This document shows positions 1-9,501 of a stretch of 64,000 nt of DNA, piece by piece. Within the stretch, counting starts at the first letter, position 1. Every line of letters begins with the position of its first letter. The notes under the pieces are model-generated. The model was given only the letters and a program-made list of their open reading frames with translations, made no database searches and had not been told where the DNA came from. This DNA is from Candidatus Electrothrix communis (GTDB taxonomy: Bacteria > Desulfobacterota > Desulfobulbia > Desulfobulbales > Desulfobulbaceae). The stretch covers positions 4,355,501-4,419,500 of the forward strand of contig CP130629.1 of assembly GCA_030644725.1 (NCBI GenBank), written 5' to 3'. Position numbers and translations under genes: made by a program.

Positions 1-3000
1 CGGAATCAGCCTCTTCCCGACAACCTCTGCCCGCACTGCCTGATCCGGAAAATGGAGCTTGCCCTCACCATGATCCACATGGATACCAAAGACCAATTCC
101 GACATCCCCTGGAGCATGATGGCCGGACTCTCCTGCACCCGTACCGTTGCCCAGCGGGACTCAAAGCGACCTGAGTCGTTATGGACAAAGCGGGGTTGGG
201 CCTCGGCTTCCAGTCCCTGCCAAGGCACCCAGCCCAGCAGGCCAAAGAGCTGGCAGCCGTTGCAGATACCCAGGGTAAAGGTGTCAGGCCGGTTGTAGAA
301 CGCGGTAAACATGTCCTTGATCCGGTCATTGAACAGAATGGTGGCGGCCCAGCCCTTGGCTGATTCTGGCACATCGGCGTAGGAAAAACCACCCACCGCC
401 GCAATACCCCGGAACCCATCCAGGGTGATGCGTCCGGCCAACAGGTCGGTCATGGTAATGTCCCAGGGTTCAAAGCCAGCAGCGTAGAAGGAGGAACTCA
501 TCTCCCGGTCCGAGTTGGAACCCTCATCACGGAGGATAGCCACCTTGGGCTTATCAGTGGCGGTCAAGAGGGCCTTGGGCGCAGGCTCCGGCGTGAAGGG
601 CAGCTTATAGGCCGGGGCGATGCGGTCATAGATTGCCGCCTTTTCCGCATCAGCGCAGGCCGGGTTCATCTGGAGGCGTTCCAGCTGATAACTGGTCTCC
701 TCCCATTCCTGACGCAACACCCGCATGTCCTCATCCAGGACTAGGTCGCTGTTGTATTGGATGCGAATCTGTTTCTTCACAGTGCTGTTGCCCAGCAGGA
801 TGTTGTCCACTTCAGCCGCAGCAAGGATTTCCTGGACATGATCAAGTTCGTCCAGGCGGCATTCCAGCACCAGTCCAAGTTCTTCGTTGAAGAGGAACGG
901 GATGGCCTCGGCCTCACCTGTCAATGCAAGCTCCAGACCACAGTTGCCTGCAAAGGCCATCTCCAAGACCGTAGTAATCAGGCCGCCGTCGGAGCGATCA
1001 TGACCAGCCAAGATTGATCCTTGGTCGATCAGCTGCTGAACAGCAGCAAAGGCCCGTCGCAAGAGGGCCGGATCATCCATGTCCGGGCTCTCATTGCCCA
1101 GGTTGCCCAGGGTCTGGGCCAAGGCCGAGCCGCCGAGTCGTGCCTTGCCCGGTGCCAGCTCAATGAGGAGCAGGGCTGAACCCGGCTCCTTGATATCTGG
1201 AGTCACGACCTTGCTGATATCGCTCATGGCCGCATAGGCCGAGATCACCAGTTCGCGCGGGGATTTCACGGTCTCCTCGCCCACCATAGTAGCCATAGAG
1301 AGGGAGTCCTTGCCGCCGTCCACGGCCATGCCGGTGGCGATCATGGCATCACGCATGGCCCGGGCTGCATCGTTCATGGCCGCGCCTTCGCCTTTCAGCT
1401 TGGGGGCCCACATCCAGTTGGCTGAGCATTTCACCTGGTCCGGATCATCAATCCTGGCCCAGATCAGATTGGTCCAGGCCTCGCCCACTGCCATTCTGGC
1501 CCCGGCAGCCGGATCAACCAGCATTTTTATGGGTTGCTCACCAATTGCTGTGGCTCCTCCGGTCAGGCCGAAATGGGATTGGGCCACTACAGCCACATCC
1601 GCCATAGGCAGTTGGAGCGGGCCGCAGCATTGCTGCTGGACAATGAGGCCGGTTACGGCCCGGTCCACCTTGTTGGTCAGGAAGCGTTTGGAGCCCACCG
1701 AGACCAGTCGCAGGACGTTGTGGAGGTGATCGCGTACTGTAGGGGCGGCTCCCCGTGGCCGCCCGGACGGATCAGGGCAGACACAGGGGTCTACCCCTAC
1801 GGGAATCCGCTGATCCTCAAAGGTCTTCTGCGGGATATCGCCCAGCACCTCGTTCAGTTCCACATCCACCGGAGTGGTTCCGTCCTGTTCGTCATGAACG
1901 ATGAAACGAAGATCGCCGGTGACCTCGCCCAGCACTTCGCAACCGACTTTTTCCCGCTCGCAGATGGCCTGGAATTTTTCGATATTCTCCGGGCTGATCA
2001 GGAAGCCGTTACGCTCCTGAAATTCAGCCACGTAGATCTCCAGCACCGACATGGTGGGATCGCCTACCCGAATTTTGCGGATTTCGATCCGACCGCCGGA
2101 ATGCTCCACCAGCTCCTTGAGTACGTTGGCCGGGCCACCTGCGCCCTGGTCGTGGATCACGTCGATCAGGGTTTTGTCACCCATCTCGTTGCAGGCCCGG
2201 ATAGCCCGGTTCATCTTCTGCTCCATCTCGGCATCGCCGCGTTGGACAGCATTGAAGTCCAGTTCCTCAGCGTTCTCACCTTGGAGCATGGATGAGGCTG
2301 CACCGCCGCCGAAGCCGACCCGATAGGCTGGCCCGCCCACCTGAACGATGAGCATGCCCTTTTCTTCCTTTTCCTTTGCCGTGTGTCGGTCATCGATTTG
2401 GCCGATGCCGCCGGTGAACATAATCGGCTTGAGAAAGCCCCAGCGTTCGCCGCTTTCCAGGCGCATATCAAAGGAGCGGGTGAAGCCCTGGATCATGGGC
2501 TCGCCGAATTTATTGCCGTAATCCGAGGCCCCGTTGCTGGCCTCGATCTCGATGGTCAGGGCCGAGGCCAGATTGGAAGGGCAGGGATACTGCTCTTCCC
2601 AGGGCAGTTCATAGCCGGGGATGTGGAGATTGGCCACGCAATAACCTGTGGTCCCGGCCATGACAAAACCGCCTTTGCCGGTTCCCTGTACATCGCGGAT
2701 ACGACCGCCGGTACCGGTTTCTGCACCGGGAAAAGGGGCCACGCCGGTGGGAAAATTATGGGTCTCCGCAGTAAGCAAAGGATGATAGGTGACCTGGGTG
2801 GCCTCCAGGGGGGATGGCTGGCCCGGTTCCTTGGGCAGCAGGGTGGTGATTTCGTGCCCGGCCACTACGCTGGAGTTGTCCTTAAAGGCGATCAGTGAAC
2901 CCTTGGGGTGGGCAGCCAAGGTTTCTTTGACCACCTCGAAGAGGGTGCCTTCCTGCTCTTCGCCGTCCACTACTTGCAGGCCGCCGAAATAACCGTGCCG

Positions 3001-3579
3001 GGAATGCTCGGAGTTGGCGTTATTGAGGTCCATGATCTCGACAATGGTGGGGTTGCGCTGGTGTTTTTTTACGAAATAATCGTAATAGAAATTGCGGTCC
3101 CACTCATCCATGGATATACCCGGCAGGTCGAGGAGGGCATCCGTCCCCTTGCCCATGAGGTCGACCTCGTAGACCGGCTCCGGCTTTACCCCGGTCTCAA
3201 AGGTGGTCAGCGGCTCCGGGTAGGGGCATTCGGTCATCCGGTCGTGGTGAGCAGCAACAAAGGCCTGTACATCTTCGCCCTCCGGTACCTGATAGCGGCG
3301 GGATCGCTCCACTCGGCTCACGCTGCCCAAGCCGGTGGCTCGGCAAATGGAGACCATGTTGGATGACCAAGCCGTGGCAAAGTTGAGCCTCGGCCCAACC
3401 TCAATCACCCGTTCGCCTTCCAAAACGGGAGTGAGGGAGACGGTGTCGATCAGAAAACCGTCGGCCAGCAGCAGGCGCAGTTGGTCCAGTTCCTGGTCAG
3501 TCAGGGTGCGGGTGGATTCTATATTAAAGCAATAGGCGCGGGTTGCGTCGATGCGGCGGTATAAGCGGGTGATGGTCAT
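1..3579 (-). CDS. purL: Phosphoribosylformylglycinamidine synthase, 3' end cut by window edge
   Basis: This enzyme converts FGAR, glutamine and ATP to FGAM in purine synthesis, in the cytoplasm. An uninterrupted minus-strand frame starts at ATG 3579 behind an AGGA ribosome site and runs off the window after 1193 codons. Single-chain PurL is normally close to 1300 residues, so only the extreme C-terminus is missing. Recognisable segments are MTITRLYRRID at the N-terminus, NSEHSRH, AETHNFPTG and GAGGRIRD-like GTGGRIRDVQGTGKGG in the first synthase half, HDQGAGGPANVLKE and GHDRSDGGL in the second half, and a class I glutamine amidotransferase domain with the nucleophile Cys in GICNGCQLFG. The gene looks intact and appears richer in G+C than the interior of the window. 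It is unrelated in function to the polysaccharide genes next to it. Plus-strand frames across this stretch are shadows. Confidence 0.96.
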   Translation of the reverse strand, partial: MTITRLYRRIDATRAYCFNIESTRTLTDQELDQLRLLLADGFLIDTVSLTPVLEGERVIEVGPRLNFATAWSSNMVSICRATGLGSVSRVERSRRYQVPEGEDVQAFVAAHHDRMTECPYPEPLTTFETGVKPEPVYEVDLMGKGTDALLDLPGISMDEWDRNFYYDYFVKKHQRNPTIVEIMDLNNANSEHSRHGYFGGLQVVDGEEQEGTLFEVVKETLAAHPKGSLIAFKDNSSVVAGHEITTLLPKEPGQPSPLEATQVTYHPLLTAETHNFPTGVAPFPGAETGTGGRIRDVQGTGKGGFVMAGTTGYCVANLHIPGYELPWEEQYPCPSNLASALTIEIEASNGASDYGNKFGEPMIQGFTRSFDMRLESGERWGFLKPIMFTGGIGQIDDRHTAKEKEEKGMLIVQVGGPAYRVGFGGGAASSMLQGENAEELDFNAVQRGDAEMEQKMNRAIRACNEMGDKTLIDVIHDQGAGGPANVLKELVEHSGGRIEIRKIRVGDPTMSVLEIYVAEFQERNGFLISPENIEKFQAICEREKVGCEVLGEVTGDLRFIVHDEQDGTTPVDVELNEVLGDIPQKTFEDQRIPVGVDPCVCPDPSGRPRGAAPTVRDHLHNVLRLVSVGSKRFLTNKVDRAVTGLIVQQQCCGPLQLPMADVAVVAQSHFGLTGGATAIGEQPIKMLVDPAAGARMAVGEAWTNLIWARIDDPDQVKCSANWMWAPKLKGEGAAMNDAARAMRDAMIATGMAVDGGKDSLSMATMVGEETVKSPRELVISAYAAMSDISKVVTPDIKEPGSALLLIELAPGKARLGGSALAQTLGNLGNESPDMDDPALLRRAFAAVQQLIDQGSILAGHDRSDGGLITTVLEMAFAGNCGLELALTGEAEAIPFLFNEELGLVLECRLDELDHVQEILAAAEVDNILLGNSTVKKQIRIQYNSDLVLDEDMRVLRQEWEETSYQLERLQMNPACADAEKAAIYDRIAPAYKLPFTPEPAPKALLTATDKPKVAILRDEGSNSDREMSSSFYAAGFEPWDITMTDLLAGRITLDGFRGIAAVGGFSYADVPESAKGWAATILFNDRIKDMFTAFYNRPDTFTLGICNGCQLFGLLGWVPWQGLEAEAQPRFVHNDSGRFESRWATVRVQESPAIMLQGMSELVFGIHVDHGEGKLHFPDQAVRAEVVGKRLIP

Positions 3580-3754
3580 GGTAATATCCTTTGCTTGCGG
3601 ATCAAGGGGGTGTTTTTCGGGATTGATTGGCTTGGCGACGTTATGGGCTGCCAGCCGGGTTTTCGATTAATTGAGAAGAGCAGGAACGATAACATGTCGG
3701 AAAAAACGTTGTCAATGTATTCCGGTTGCTCGGAGAACCAGCGATTAGAGCGAA

Positions 3755-5044
3755 TTACTCTATCCGATCAAAGTGGTTTCCTCGATGTATACGTCGGGCA
3801 AGCAGGCGAGTCAGAAAAAGGGCGTAATGCGGTTTTCTTTTTATTGACTGAACAAACTCTTTTTTGGTTATCTTGATAAGCTGTCCAGCGGTTTTGGCAC
3901 GCACGGTTGCGCTCCGATGATTGTTGAGCAGAAAAGACATCTCTCCCATAAAAATATCGTCTGGGTTTAAACAGGAGACTTTCTTGTCGTTAACAATAAT
4001 GTCATAATATCCATTCACAATATAATACAGACAACTGCTTGATTCTCCCTGTTGAAAAATGGTCTCTCCTTTGTTTATATTTTTTATCGGCATTTTATTG
4101 AAGAGCCCGGGTGTGAGATCGATTTTTTCAGGATTGTATGCGAACTCGAAGGTCACCATGTTTCCTTTGTCGTTATATGTCAGTTTCTTGGTGACACTTT
4201 GAGTGATAAAAATTCCGCGTCCGTGCAGCGCAAGCAGTCCCTGTTGTTGGATGAGACGCATAATTGTACGCCAGTCGAACCCCTGTCCCTGATCGGCAAC
4301 AGAAAAACGGGCAGAGGACGAATTTAAAGTGTATTTGAAGTAAACTCGTTTTGCTGCAACAGCATTTTTCTGATGGCGCAGGGATATAAGCTCGCCTATT
4401 GCTCTTCCGCTCTCAAGCCATTGTGATTTTTCCTCAAAAGTAATCGCGCAATTTCCATGTTCAACGCCGTTCATGAGCATCTCCATCAGGGAGAGCTGGA
4501 GGTTGAATTTTCCTTTTCGGTCTATCTTCTTTGTATTGAACAAAAAATTAGCAATAAGATTGGCGTAGCATTTTACTTCCAACTGATCGTTGTTTAGTTC
4601 GAATGCCCCAGATATATTTTCTACGATATTCATCCCTAATCCGTGTTGGAAGAGAATTCGACGATTATTCATGATGATAGAGATTATTTTGGATAGAGAT
4701 GCTTTAATCTGCGTCTCTTCTATAGCAACAATTATGTTGGCACCCTGAATTGCTTCGATTCGTTCTGTATCTTTTGGCGTTTTTGAAAATGCAATAATGC
4801 CGGTGTGAAGCAACCACTGATCTTGCATGATTACATCTAATAAAGCGAAGCCGTCTATCGAAGATTCTGAAAAATCTATAAAAATTATTTCCGGAAGCTC
4901 TGTGCTGATATAGTCGACAGCTTCGTCGAAGCTCGTGAGCCTCTCAACCCCAAGTTCCCGATCGGGCCTCTTCAATGAGTTGATGCTTGCCGAGACCGTT
5001 TCGAAGAGAGAGTCATCAGTTGTAATTATGCGATAATTATTCAT
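3755..5044 (-). CDS. Receiver-like / HATPase (RsbW-type) / cyclic-nucleotide-binding fusion regulator
   Basis: A 429-residue cytoplasmic regulator with three parts. Residues about 1-125 resemble a response-regulator receiver, with IIFIDFSESSIDG holding the likely phospho-Asp. Residues about 150-285 are a GHKL ATPase of the anti-sigma-factor kinase type: the N-box is EMLMNGVEHGN, followed by DQGQGFDW and HGRGIFI. Residues about 300-420 form a cyclic-nucleotide-binding beta-roll (GETIFQQGESSSCLYYIVNGY, then GEMSFLLNNHRSATVRA). Kinases of this type phosphorylate STAS anti-anti-sigma proteins. A STAS remnant lies 450 bp away and an intact STAS gene sits at 18446-18787, so a partner-switching role controlling the intervening glycan genes is inferred. 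The ligand of the cNMP domain is unknown. Confidence 0.8.
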   Translation of the reverse strand: MNNYRIITTDDSLFETVSASINSLKRPDRELGVERLTSFDEAVDYISTELPEIIFIDFSESSIDGFALLDVIMQDQWLLHTGIIAFSKTPKDTERIEAIQGANIIVAIEETQIKASLSKIISIIMNNRRILFQHGLGMNIVENISGAFELNNDQLEVKCYANLIANFLFNTKKIDRKGKFNLQLSLMEMLMNGVEHGNCAITFEEKSQWLESGRAIGELISLRHQKNAVAAKRVYFKYTLNSSSARFSVADQGQGFDWRTIMRLIQQQGLLALHGRGIFITQSVTKKLTYNDKGNMVTFEFAYNPEKIDLTPGLFNKMPIKNINKGETIFQQGESSSCLYYIVNGYYDIIVNDKKVSCLNPDDIFMGEMSFLLNNHRSATVRAKTAGQLIKITKKEFVQSIKRKPHYALFLTRLLARRIHRGNHFDRIE

Positions 5045-5496
5045 ATGGCTACAATGTAGGAGTTTGTTTGTTTCTTTCTTCCGACCAGGTACGCGGCAGC
5101 TGAGCAGGAAAAGGTGGAGATAAAATACTCAAAATTGGCATAAGAAAGGGGGTAGAATATGCTTTTTGAGACTGAAATGGTGTGTAAGTAAAAAAGAGTA
5201 AAAAGGACACGGTTTGATTGTGCTGATGGGGGGCAGAAGCGCCTGACCTGTTGTTGAGAATAATACATTGTATGTCGGTAAAGAAAATGCAACTTTGGTA
5301 AAAAACTTGACTCTTTCCCGAAAAAGCATTTTAATTTTTTTAGTCCCATAAAGGTGTTGCATAGCTGTCACTTTTCGTATTGAAAATGTTTTTTGTCACT
5401 GACGGTGCCGATAAATACGAGGAAAGAATGATTGCCAAAGTAGAATAATTATCGAGGTAATGATTTGTTAACTATGAAGAAAGTCATCTTGGTTCA
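5045..5496. other. AT-rich intergenic region between divergent genes
   Basis: About 450 bp lie between the minus-strand HATPase regulator and the plus-strand glycan genes. Both gene sets must be expressed from here, so promoters are expected. No convincing box pair, operator palindrome or coding frame was identified by eye. The frames on the minus strand lack a ribosome site and recognisable protein features. Confidence 0.4.
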
Positions 5497-5775
5497 ATGT
5501 GTGCTCCTGCTTTTATTTTATATGTAAAGAAGAATGGCGGCGCGGAACGTCAAGCGGTTATTCTTGATTTGAGCTTGGTGGAATTTATGGACAGCAGCGG
5601 TGTCATAGCTATCGTTTTCATGTTTAAATCTTTGAACTCGAAAGTATCGCCCAAATTTCTTCTCTCCGAGCAAATTTTACCGAAAAAATATTATACATCC
5701 GGTCGGTGTTCAATTCAGTATGTTGTAGGACTTTTTTTTGCTATGCCTTTCTTTTTTAAAGTACAGAAAGGGTAA
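5497..5775 (+). pseudogene. Truncated STAS (anti-anti-sigma factor) remnant
   Basis: The frame contains AVILDLSLVEFMDSSGVIA, which closely matches AIILDLSNVGFMDSSGLGA of the intact STAS protein encoded at 18446-18787, including the DSSG phosphorylation motif. The N-terminal strand and helix of the domain are missing. After about residue 55 the sequence no longer resembles a STAS fold and becomes low-complexity. It sits 450 bp upstream of the HATPase regulator start, as expected for a decayed cognate partner. It is read as a broken gene, with any short product probably non-functional. Confidence 0.65.
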
Positions 5776-5806
5776 CTCGTATTATTTCAAATTCATCGCG
5801 GTAATT

Positions 5807-7462
5807 ATGAAAATAAAAGCGTTCCGTTGGTGGAAACAGGAAGTAGGAAGCTGGATGCTGTTGTTCCTGATAATTTTTTTTGTGTTTTTAGCGTACGCTA
5901 ACTATTCTTCTCTATGGGTGAATTTTGGAGGGTTTGAGTGCAAAAATTTCCGGGACCTCATGTTTGAGGCCCCCCTTATTCTATATGTATCAGTGTTTTT
6001 TTTCTTCCCCAAAATAAAAAATAGATTCTGCAGATACTTAACCCCTCTTGTTTTTGGACTGGTTTTTTATACCTCTTTTGATGTTTTCTATAGTTTTCTG
6101 AAAAGGTCCCCGCATCCGTCAGATTTACGTAATATCAGCATGGTAACAGATTTTTCCCCTTGGCTTGGCCGCCTTATATTTATATGGCTCGTCATTGTTC
6201 CGACTGCATCTTTACTGTTTCTGGTCTGGCATACTGTAAAAGATTATCCAGCGAAGAAATTTTTTATTTCCTGGGGCGGTAGAACGGTCTCTTTTATTCT
6301 TATTGCAATGCTCCTTGGTTCAGCTGCTTTTGGAGATTTTTACACAAGAAGATTCAACTATATCGACTGGTCTCAGGAAAGGACCATAAAGAGTAACGGG
6401 CGGTTGGCCAGTTTTATCTATTATGGAGTACAGGAAGAAAGAAATAAGATTGCCTTGCGGAGCTTTTCAAAAAAGAAATTATCAAACACGATAGATATTC
6501 ATAATACTTTATATCCCGACCATGGAATGATCAATAAAAGAAATATTCATTTTATTGCTCTTGAAAGCTTTCTTGATCCGCGCCTTATAGAGGGAGCAAA
6601 CTTCAATACTTCTCCTTTATCAGAAGAGCTGGTTCCTTTTATGCTGGAAGGGGGGGAGTTTTCACATGTTGAATCACCTGTTTATGGGGGAAGAACCGCG
6701 CAGGCGGAATTCGAGCTTCTTTCTGGGATTAAGGCGTTGTCTAAAATAGACAGCATCGAATTTAACGTCATGATGGGTCGGCCAGCAGATAGCTTTATAA
6801 AAAAATTGACAGATTGCGGTTATCAGTCTATCGCAACTATAGCAAGCGGATCGGGATATTTCAATTCAAAGCAGGCCTACAGAACTCTTGGGATAAAAAA
6901 GGTATCTTTTTTAAAGGACATTGATCAATTTCGTGAACCGGACTGGATGCCTGTTTTTGACGGTGACGTGTTTCAATACCATCAGGAAGCAATGGAGAGC
7001 TTTGCTAAAGATAAAAAACAGCCGCTGGTGAGTTATATTCTTGGTATGTATGGGCATTTTCCGTACGGAACAGACCCGGAAAAACAACCGGATATCATTG
7101 AAGTACAACATGATGATGATCGTGTACATAAAATAGCGAATCAATTTTTTTATAGAACAGAAGCCGTTGCAAAATATATAAAGCGGCTGCTGCTGGGTGA
7201 TCCTGACTGTGTTATTTATATCACAAGTGATCATCTGCCTCCTATACTTTGGGATGGAACAAGGTACATGCTTGATCAGCATATGAACATCGCCCTCCTT
7301 CTTGATGCAGGAAAACCTGTTGATGTATCGGGGAAAAAGTATTTTCAAATACCTTGGCTGATTTGGGAAATACTGGGGGGGCGGGAAGCTGACCGTAATA
7401 TTGATGAGGAAGAGATGGAAAATCTCTATTTTAAGTTACTTTCCGCAAGTATCTCCAAATGA
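5807..7462 (+). CDS. Membrane LtaS/OpgB-like phosphoglycerol or phosphoethanolamine transferase (sulfatase fold)
   Basis: A 551-residue protein with about five N-terminal membrane segments (roughly residues 15-190) and a large periplasmic alkaline-phosphatase/sulfatase-fold domain. Family signatures are the metal-ligand Glu in FIALESF (about 253), the catalytic Thr in YGGRTAQAEFELLSG (about 297) and the metal ligands Asp-His in YITSDHLPP near the C-terminus. Members move phosphoglycerol, phosphoethanolamine or similar groups from phospholipid onto glycans or lipids (LtaS, OpgB/MdoB). ATG 5807 is preferred to an upstream TTG at 5738 because it puts a charged N-terminus (MKIKAFRWWK) directly before the first membrane helix. 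The stop overlaps the next start by 4 bp, so the two are translationally coupled. The donor and acceptor are unknown. Confidence 0.82.
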   Translation: MKIKAFRWWKQEVGSWMLLFLIIFFVFLAYANYSSLWVNFGGFECKNFRDLMFEAPLILYVSVFFFFPKIKNRFCRYLTPLVFGLVFYTSFDVFYSFLKRSPHPSDLRNISMVTDFSPWLGRLIFIWLVIVPTASLLFLVWHTVKDYPAKKFFISWGGRTVSFILIAMLLGSAAFGDFYTRRFNYIDWSQERTIKSNGRLASFIYYGVQEERNKIALRSFSKKKLSNTIDIHNTLYPDHGMINKRNIHFIALESFLDPRLIEGANFNTSPLSEELVPFMLEGGEFSHVESPVYGGRTAQAEFELLSGIKALSKIDSIEFNVMMGRPADSFIKKLTDCGYQSIATIASGSGYFNSKQAYRTLGIKKVSFLKDIDQFREPDWMPVFDGDVFQYHQEAMESFAKDKKQPLVSYILGMYGHFPYGTDPEKQPDIIEVQHDDDRVHKIANQFFYRTEAVAKYIKRLLLGDPDCVIYITSDHLPPILWDGTRYMLDQHMNIALLLDAGKPVDVSGKKYFQIPWLIWEILGGREADRNIDEEEMENLYFKLLSASISK

Positions 7463-8361
7463 CTGTAAAGGATGTTCTGAGCTCCTGCGGGAAGATTGTT
7501 ATGCTTCCTTGCTGGGCCGGAGCGGTTGTGCTGTTGGCAGATGTCCTGCTCTGGCCGACGAACTCACAAGCGAAAGAAGAAACTTGGAGTGATATTTGGG
7601 ACGGGCTGCAAAGCTCCTTTGCCCTGCCTTTTGATGAATGGGATATTGACACGTCGCCTCAGAATATTTTAGAAGATTTTATGGATAGATGGGACCCTGA
7701 TGTTGGCATGTCTCTGGTGAAAAAGGGCAGCAAATATGCACCGGTTGTCAGTGCTGGTTTGAAATTTACACCGTTGGGATATTGGTTTGCAGAAACATCA
7801 TTCTATCGCTATCTTGATAAAGATGATCAGAGCCCCTGGAATCCGGATTTTGTCTACCGGTTCGGCTATGAAGATTGGCATCCGTATACATTGAGTTTGG
7901 TGTACAGTAATTATTCGGGAAACCGTTCCTACCATGATATTGCTGAAAAATACAACAACGGTAGCTATTCGCTGAGCTGGGGTTTTCCTGTTCCTGATCT
8001 GCTTGCAGCTCCTTTTCTGATTGAGCCTGACAGGAAGATAAACTGTAGTCTGTCAATGAGTTATTCTCCTAGGTATACAGATGAAAATGGAGAAACCCAA
8101 CGAGATCAGTCCCGTCTGAAATTGACATCCAATGCCCCTATTTATGGCGGGTGGTATTTCAGTGTCAGTTTTATATCTTATCTTAACAGCAATCAGCAGC
8201 AATCTTGGGACCCTGATTACACTTTTGAATTCGGCTGGCGCGGTGAATATTTTTCTGTATCATACAGTAATTACAGTGGGAATCGTTTTCCTTGGCGGAA
8301 AGATATGTCTCATGATGGAGGCCTTGGTGAGGGCAGCATAAGTATAAGCTGGAATTTATGA
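7459..8361 (+). CDS. Predicted outer-membrane beta-barrel protein with internal duplication
   Basis: A 300-residue exported protein. The N-terminus has a hydrophobic segment (GKIVMLPCWAGAVVLLADVLLW) followed by a likely signal-peptidase site near NSQAKE. The rest alternates polar and aromatic residues as expected for membrane beta-strands and ends in SISWNL, a plausible C-terminal barrel strand. Two halves repeat one pattern: Trp-Asn/Asp-Pro-Asp, FGY/FGW, then YSNYSGNR, at about residues 118-155 and 250-280. The ATG overlaps the stop of the phosphotransferase-like gene (ATGA). The family is not recognised. Its place in the operon suggests an outer-membrane role for the glycan made here, such as export or anchoring, but that is inference. 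Confidence 0.65.
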   Translation: MTVKDVLSSCGKIVMLPCWAGAVVLLADVLLWPTNSQAKEETWSDIWDGLQSSFALPFDEWDIDTSPQNILEDFMDRWDPDVGMSLVKKGSKYAPVVSAGLKFTPLGYWFAETSFYRYLDKDDQSPWNPDFVYRFGYEDWHPYTLSLVYSNYSGNRSYHDIAEKYNNGSYSLSWGFPVPDLLAAPFLIEPDRKINCSLSMSYSPRYTDENGETQRDQSRLKLTSNAPIYGGWYFSVSFISYLNSNQQQSWDPDYTFEFGWRGEYFSVSYSNYSGNRFPWRKDMSHDGGLGEGSISISWNL

Positions 8362-8394
8362 TAACCATTGATTTAAAAAAACCTGCATTTCAAT

Positions 8395-9429
8395 ATGAAC
8401 GAAAAATCAAGAAAGATATATATAGACTACTTGAGAGCAGCTGCAACAGTAGCCGTCATATTCATTCATTCGACTTCGGGATGGTACGGTCAAGTCGAAA
8501 ATATTGATGCTGTGAGCTGGTGGGTAGCCAATATTTTTAATGCAGCAGCCCGTTTTTCAGTTCCTGTATTTGTTATGGCTTCTGGAGCAGTATTACTTGG
8601 AAAAACGATAACTATAGGTGACTTCTACCGCAAACGTGCGATCAGATTGCTTCCTCCGATTATTTTTTGGTCCGCTCTTTATACTCTTTTCAGAATATAT
8701 AAGGGAATGGATAAGGAGTCGCTCATGCATTTTCTGACCATAGGTATCTGGTCTGAAGGAAGTGCATATTTCCATCTCTGGTATTTATCAATGTTTTTTT
8801 GCCTGATGCTGTTCGTTCCCTATATCAATAATGTTGTAACCGGTAAAAAAACGACCAGGAAAGAATTTACAGTTTTTATTCTCCTTGCATCAATATTTTT
8901 CCTGTTAAATACAGTGTCCGATCTTGCGAGAGAAATAAGCAATATTTACATGTACTGGCATCTCCTTTTTCAATGGTATATTGTTTATTTTATAGGAGGT
9001 TATTTCTTAGATAAATACGGTAAATCTTTCTCGTTCGGCAAGAGAGCGCTTGTTTTCGTAATCGTTATCCTTGTAGCTGTTGGATCTTTAGGGAATTTTT
9101 TAATTGTTGAGCGTTTTCATATTATAAAAGACTACCTTTTTCTTAACGATAAAGGAATTGTATCGTTACTTCTGTCTTTTTCAGTATTTCTTTTTTTTAG
9201 AAGATATACACCAGATTTTTGCCCTGCTCAGATAGCAGCGGTTTCGAAGAATTCTTTTGGGATATATCTTGTTCATCCTCTGATTTTGGATTTGCTGTCT
9301 TCGGTCTTTTATAAATTTTCTTTACCCGGCTACGCGCATATTCTGTTAATCTCACCGCTGACTTTTATTATTTCTTATTTTTTTATTACTATCATACGAA
9401 AAAACGGGTACCTTCGCAGTATTTGTTGA
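8395..9429 (+). CDS. Acyltransferase family 3 membrane O-acyltransferase (OpgC/OafA-like)
   Basis: A 344-residue integral membrane protein with about ten hydrophobic helices. The N-terminus KIYIDYLRAAATVAVIFIHS carries the family-typical Arg in DYLRA and the conserved His in FIHS. The central WYLSMFFCLMLFVPYIN and the late YLVHPLILDLL also match the family. These enzymes transfer acetyl or succinyl groups across the inner membrane to surface or periplasmic sugars; OpgC succinylates periplasmic glucans. The gene follows the barrel gene by 33 bp and precedes the GT2 by 72 bp, so it probably decorates the product of the GT2 at 9502. The acyl group cannot be told from sequence. Confidence 0.85.
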   Translation: MNEKSRKIYIDYLRAAATVAVIFIHSTSGWYGQVENIDAVSWWVANIFNAAARFSVPVFVMASGAVLLGKTITIGDFYRKRAIRLLPPIIFWSALYTLFRIYKGMDKESLMHFLTIGIWSEGSAYFHLWYLSMFFCLMLFVPYINNVVTGKKTTRKEFTVFILLASIFFLLNTVSDLAREISNIYMYWHLLFQWYIVYFIGGYFLDKYGKSFSFGKRALVFVIVILVAVGSLGNFLIVERFHIIKDYLFLNDKGIVSLLLSFSVFLFFRRYTPDFCPAQIAAVSKNSFGIYLVHPLILDLLSSVFYKFSLPGYAHILLISPLTFIISYFFITIIRKNGYLRSIC

Positions 9430-9501
9430 CTATGGGGTCCACTTTAGGGTTCACTTTACGTCTTCCATCAAGGGCGGCACCGGGGGGAGTGTTTAAATAA
9501 C

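Noticed and set aside
116-3366. Many plus-strand frames of 60-250 codons
   Set aside because: All lie opposite the continuous purL frame and show no protein-family features; they are antisense shadows in a G+C-rich gene.
5041-5371. Two overlapping minus-strand frames upstream of the HATPase regulator
   Set aside because: Low-complexity Phe/Leu/Ser translations, no ribosome site and no family resemblance.
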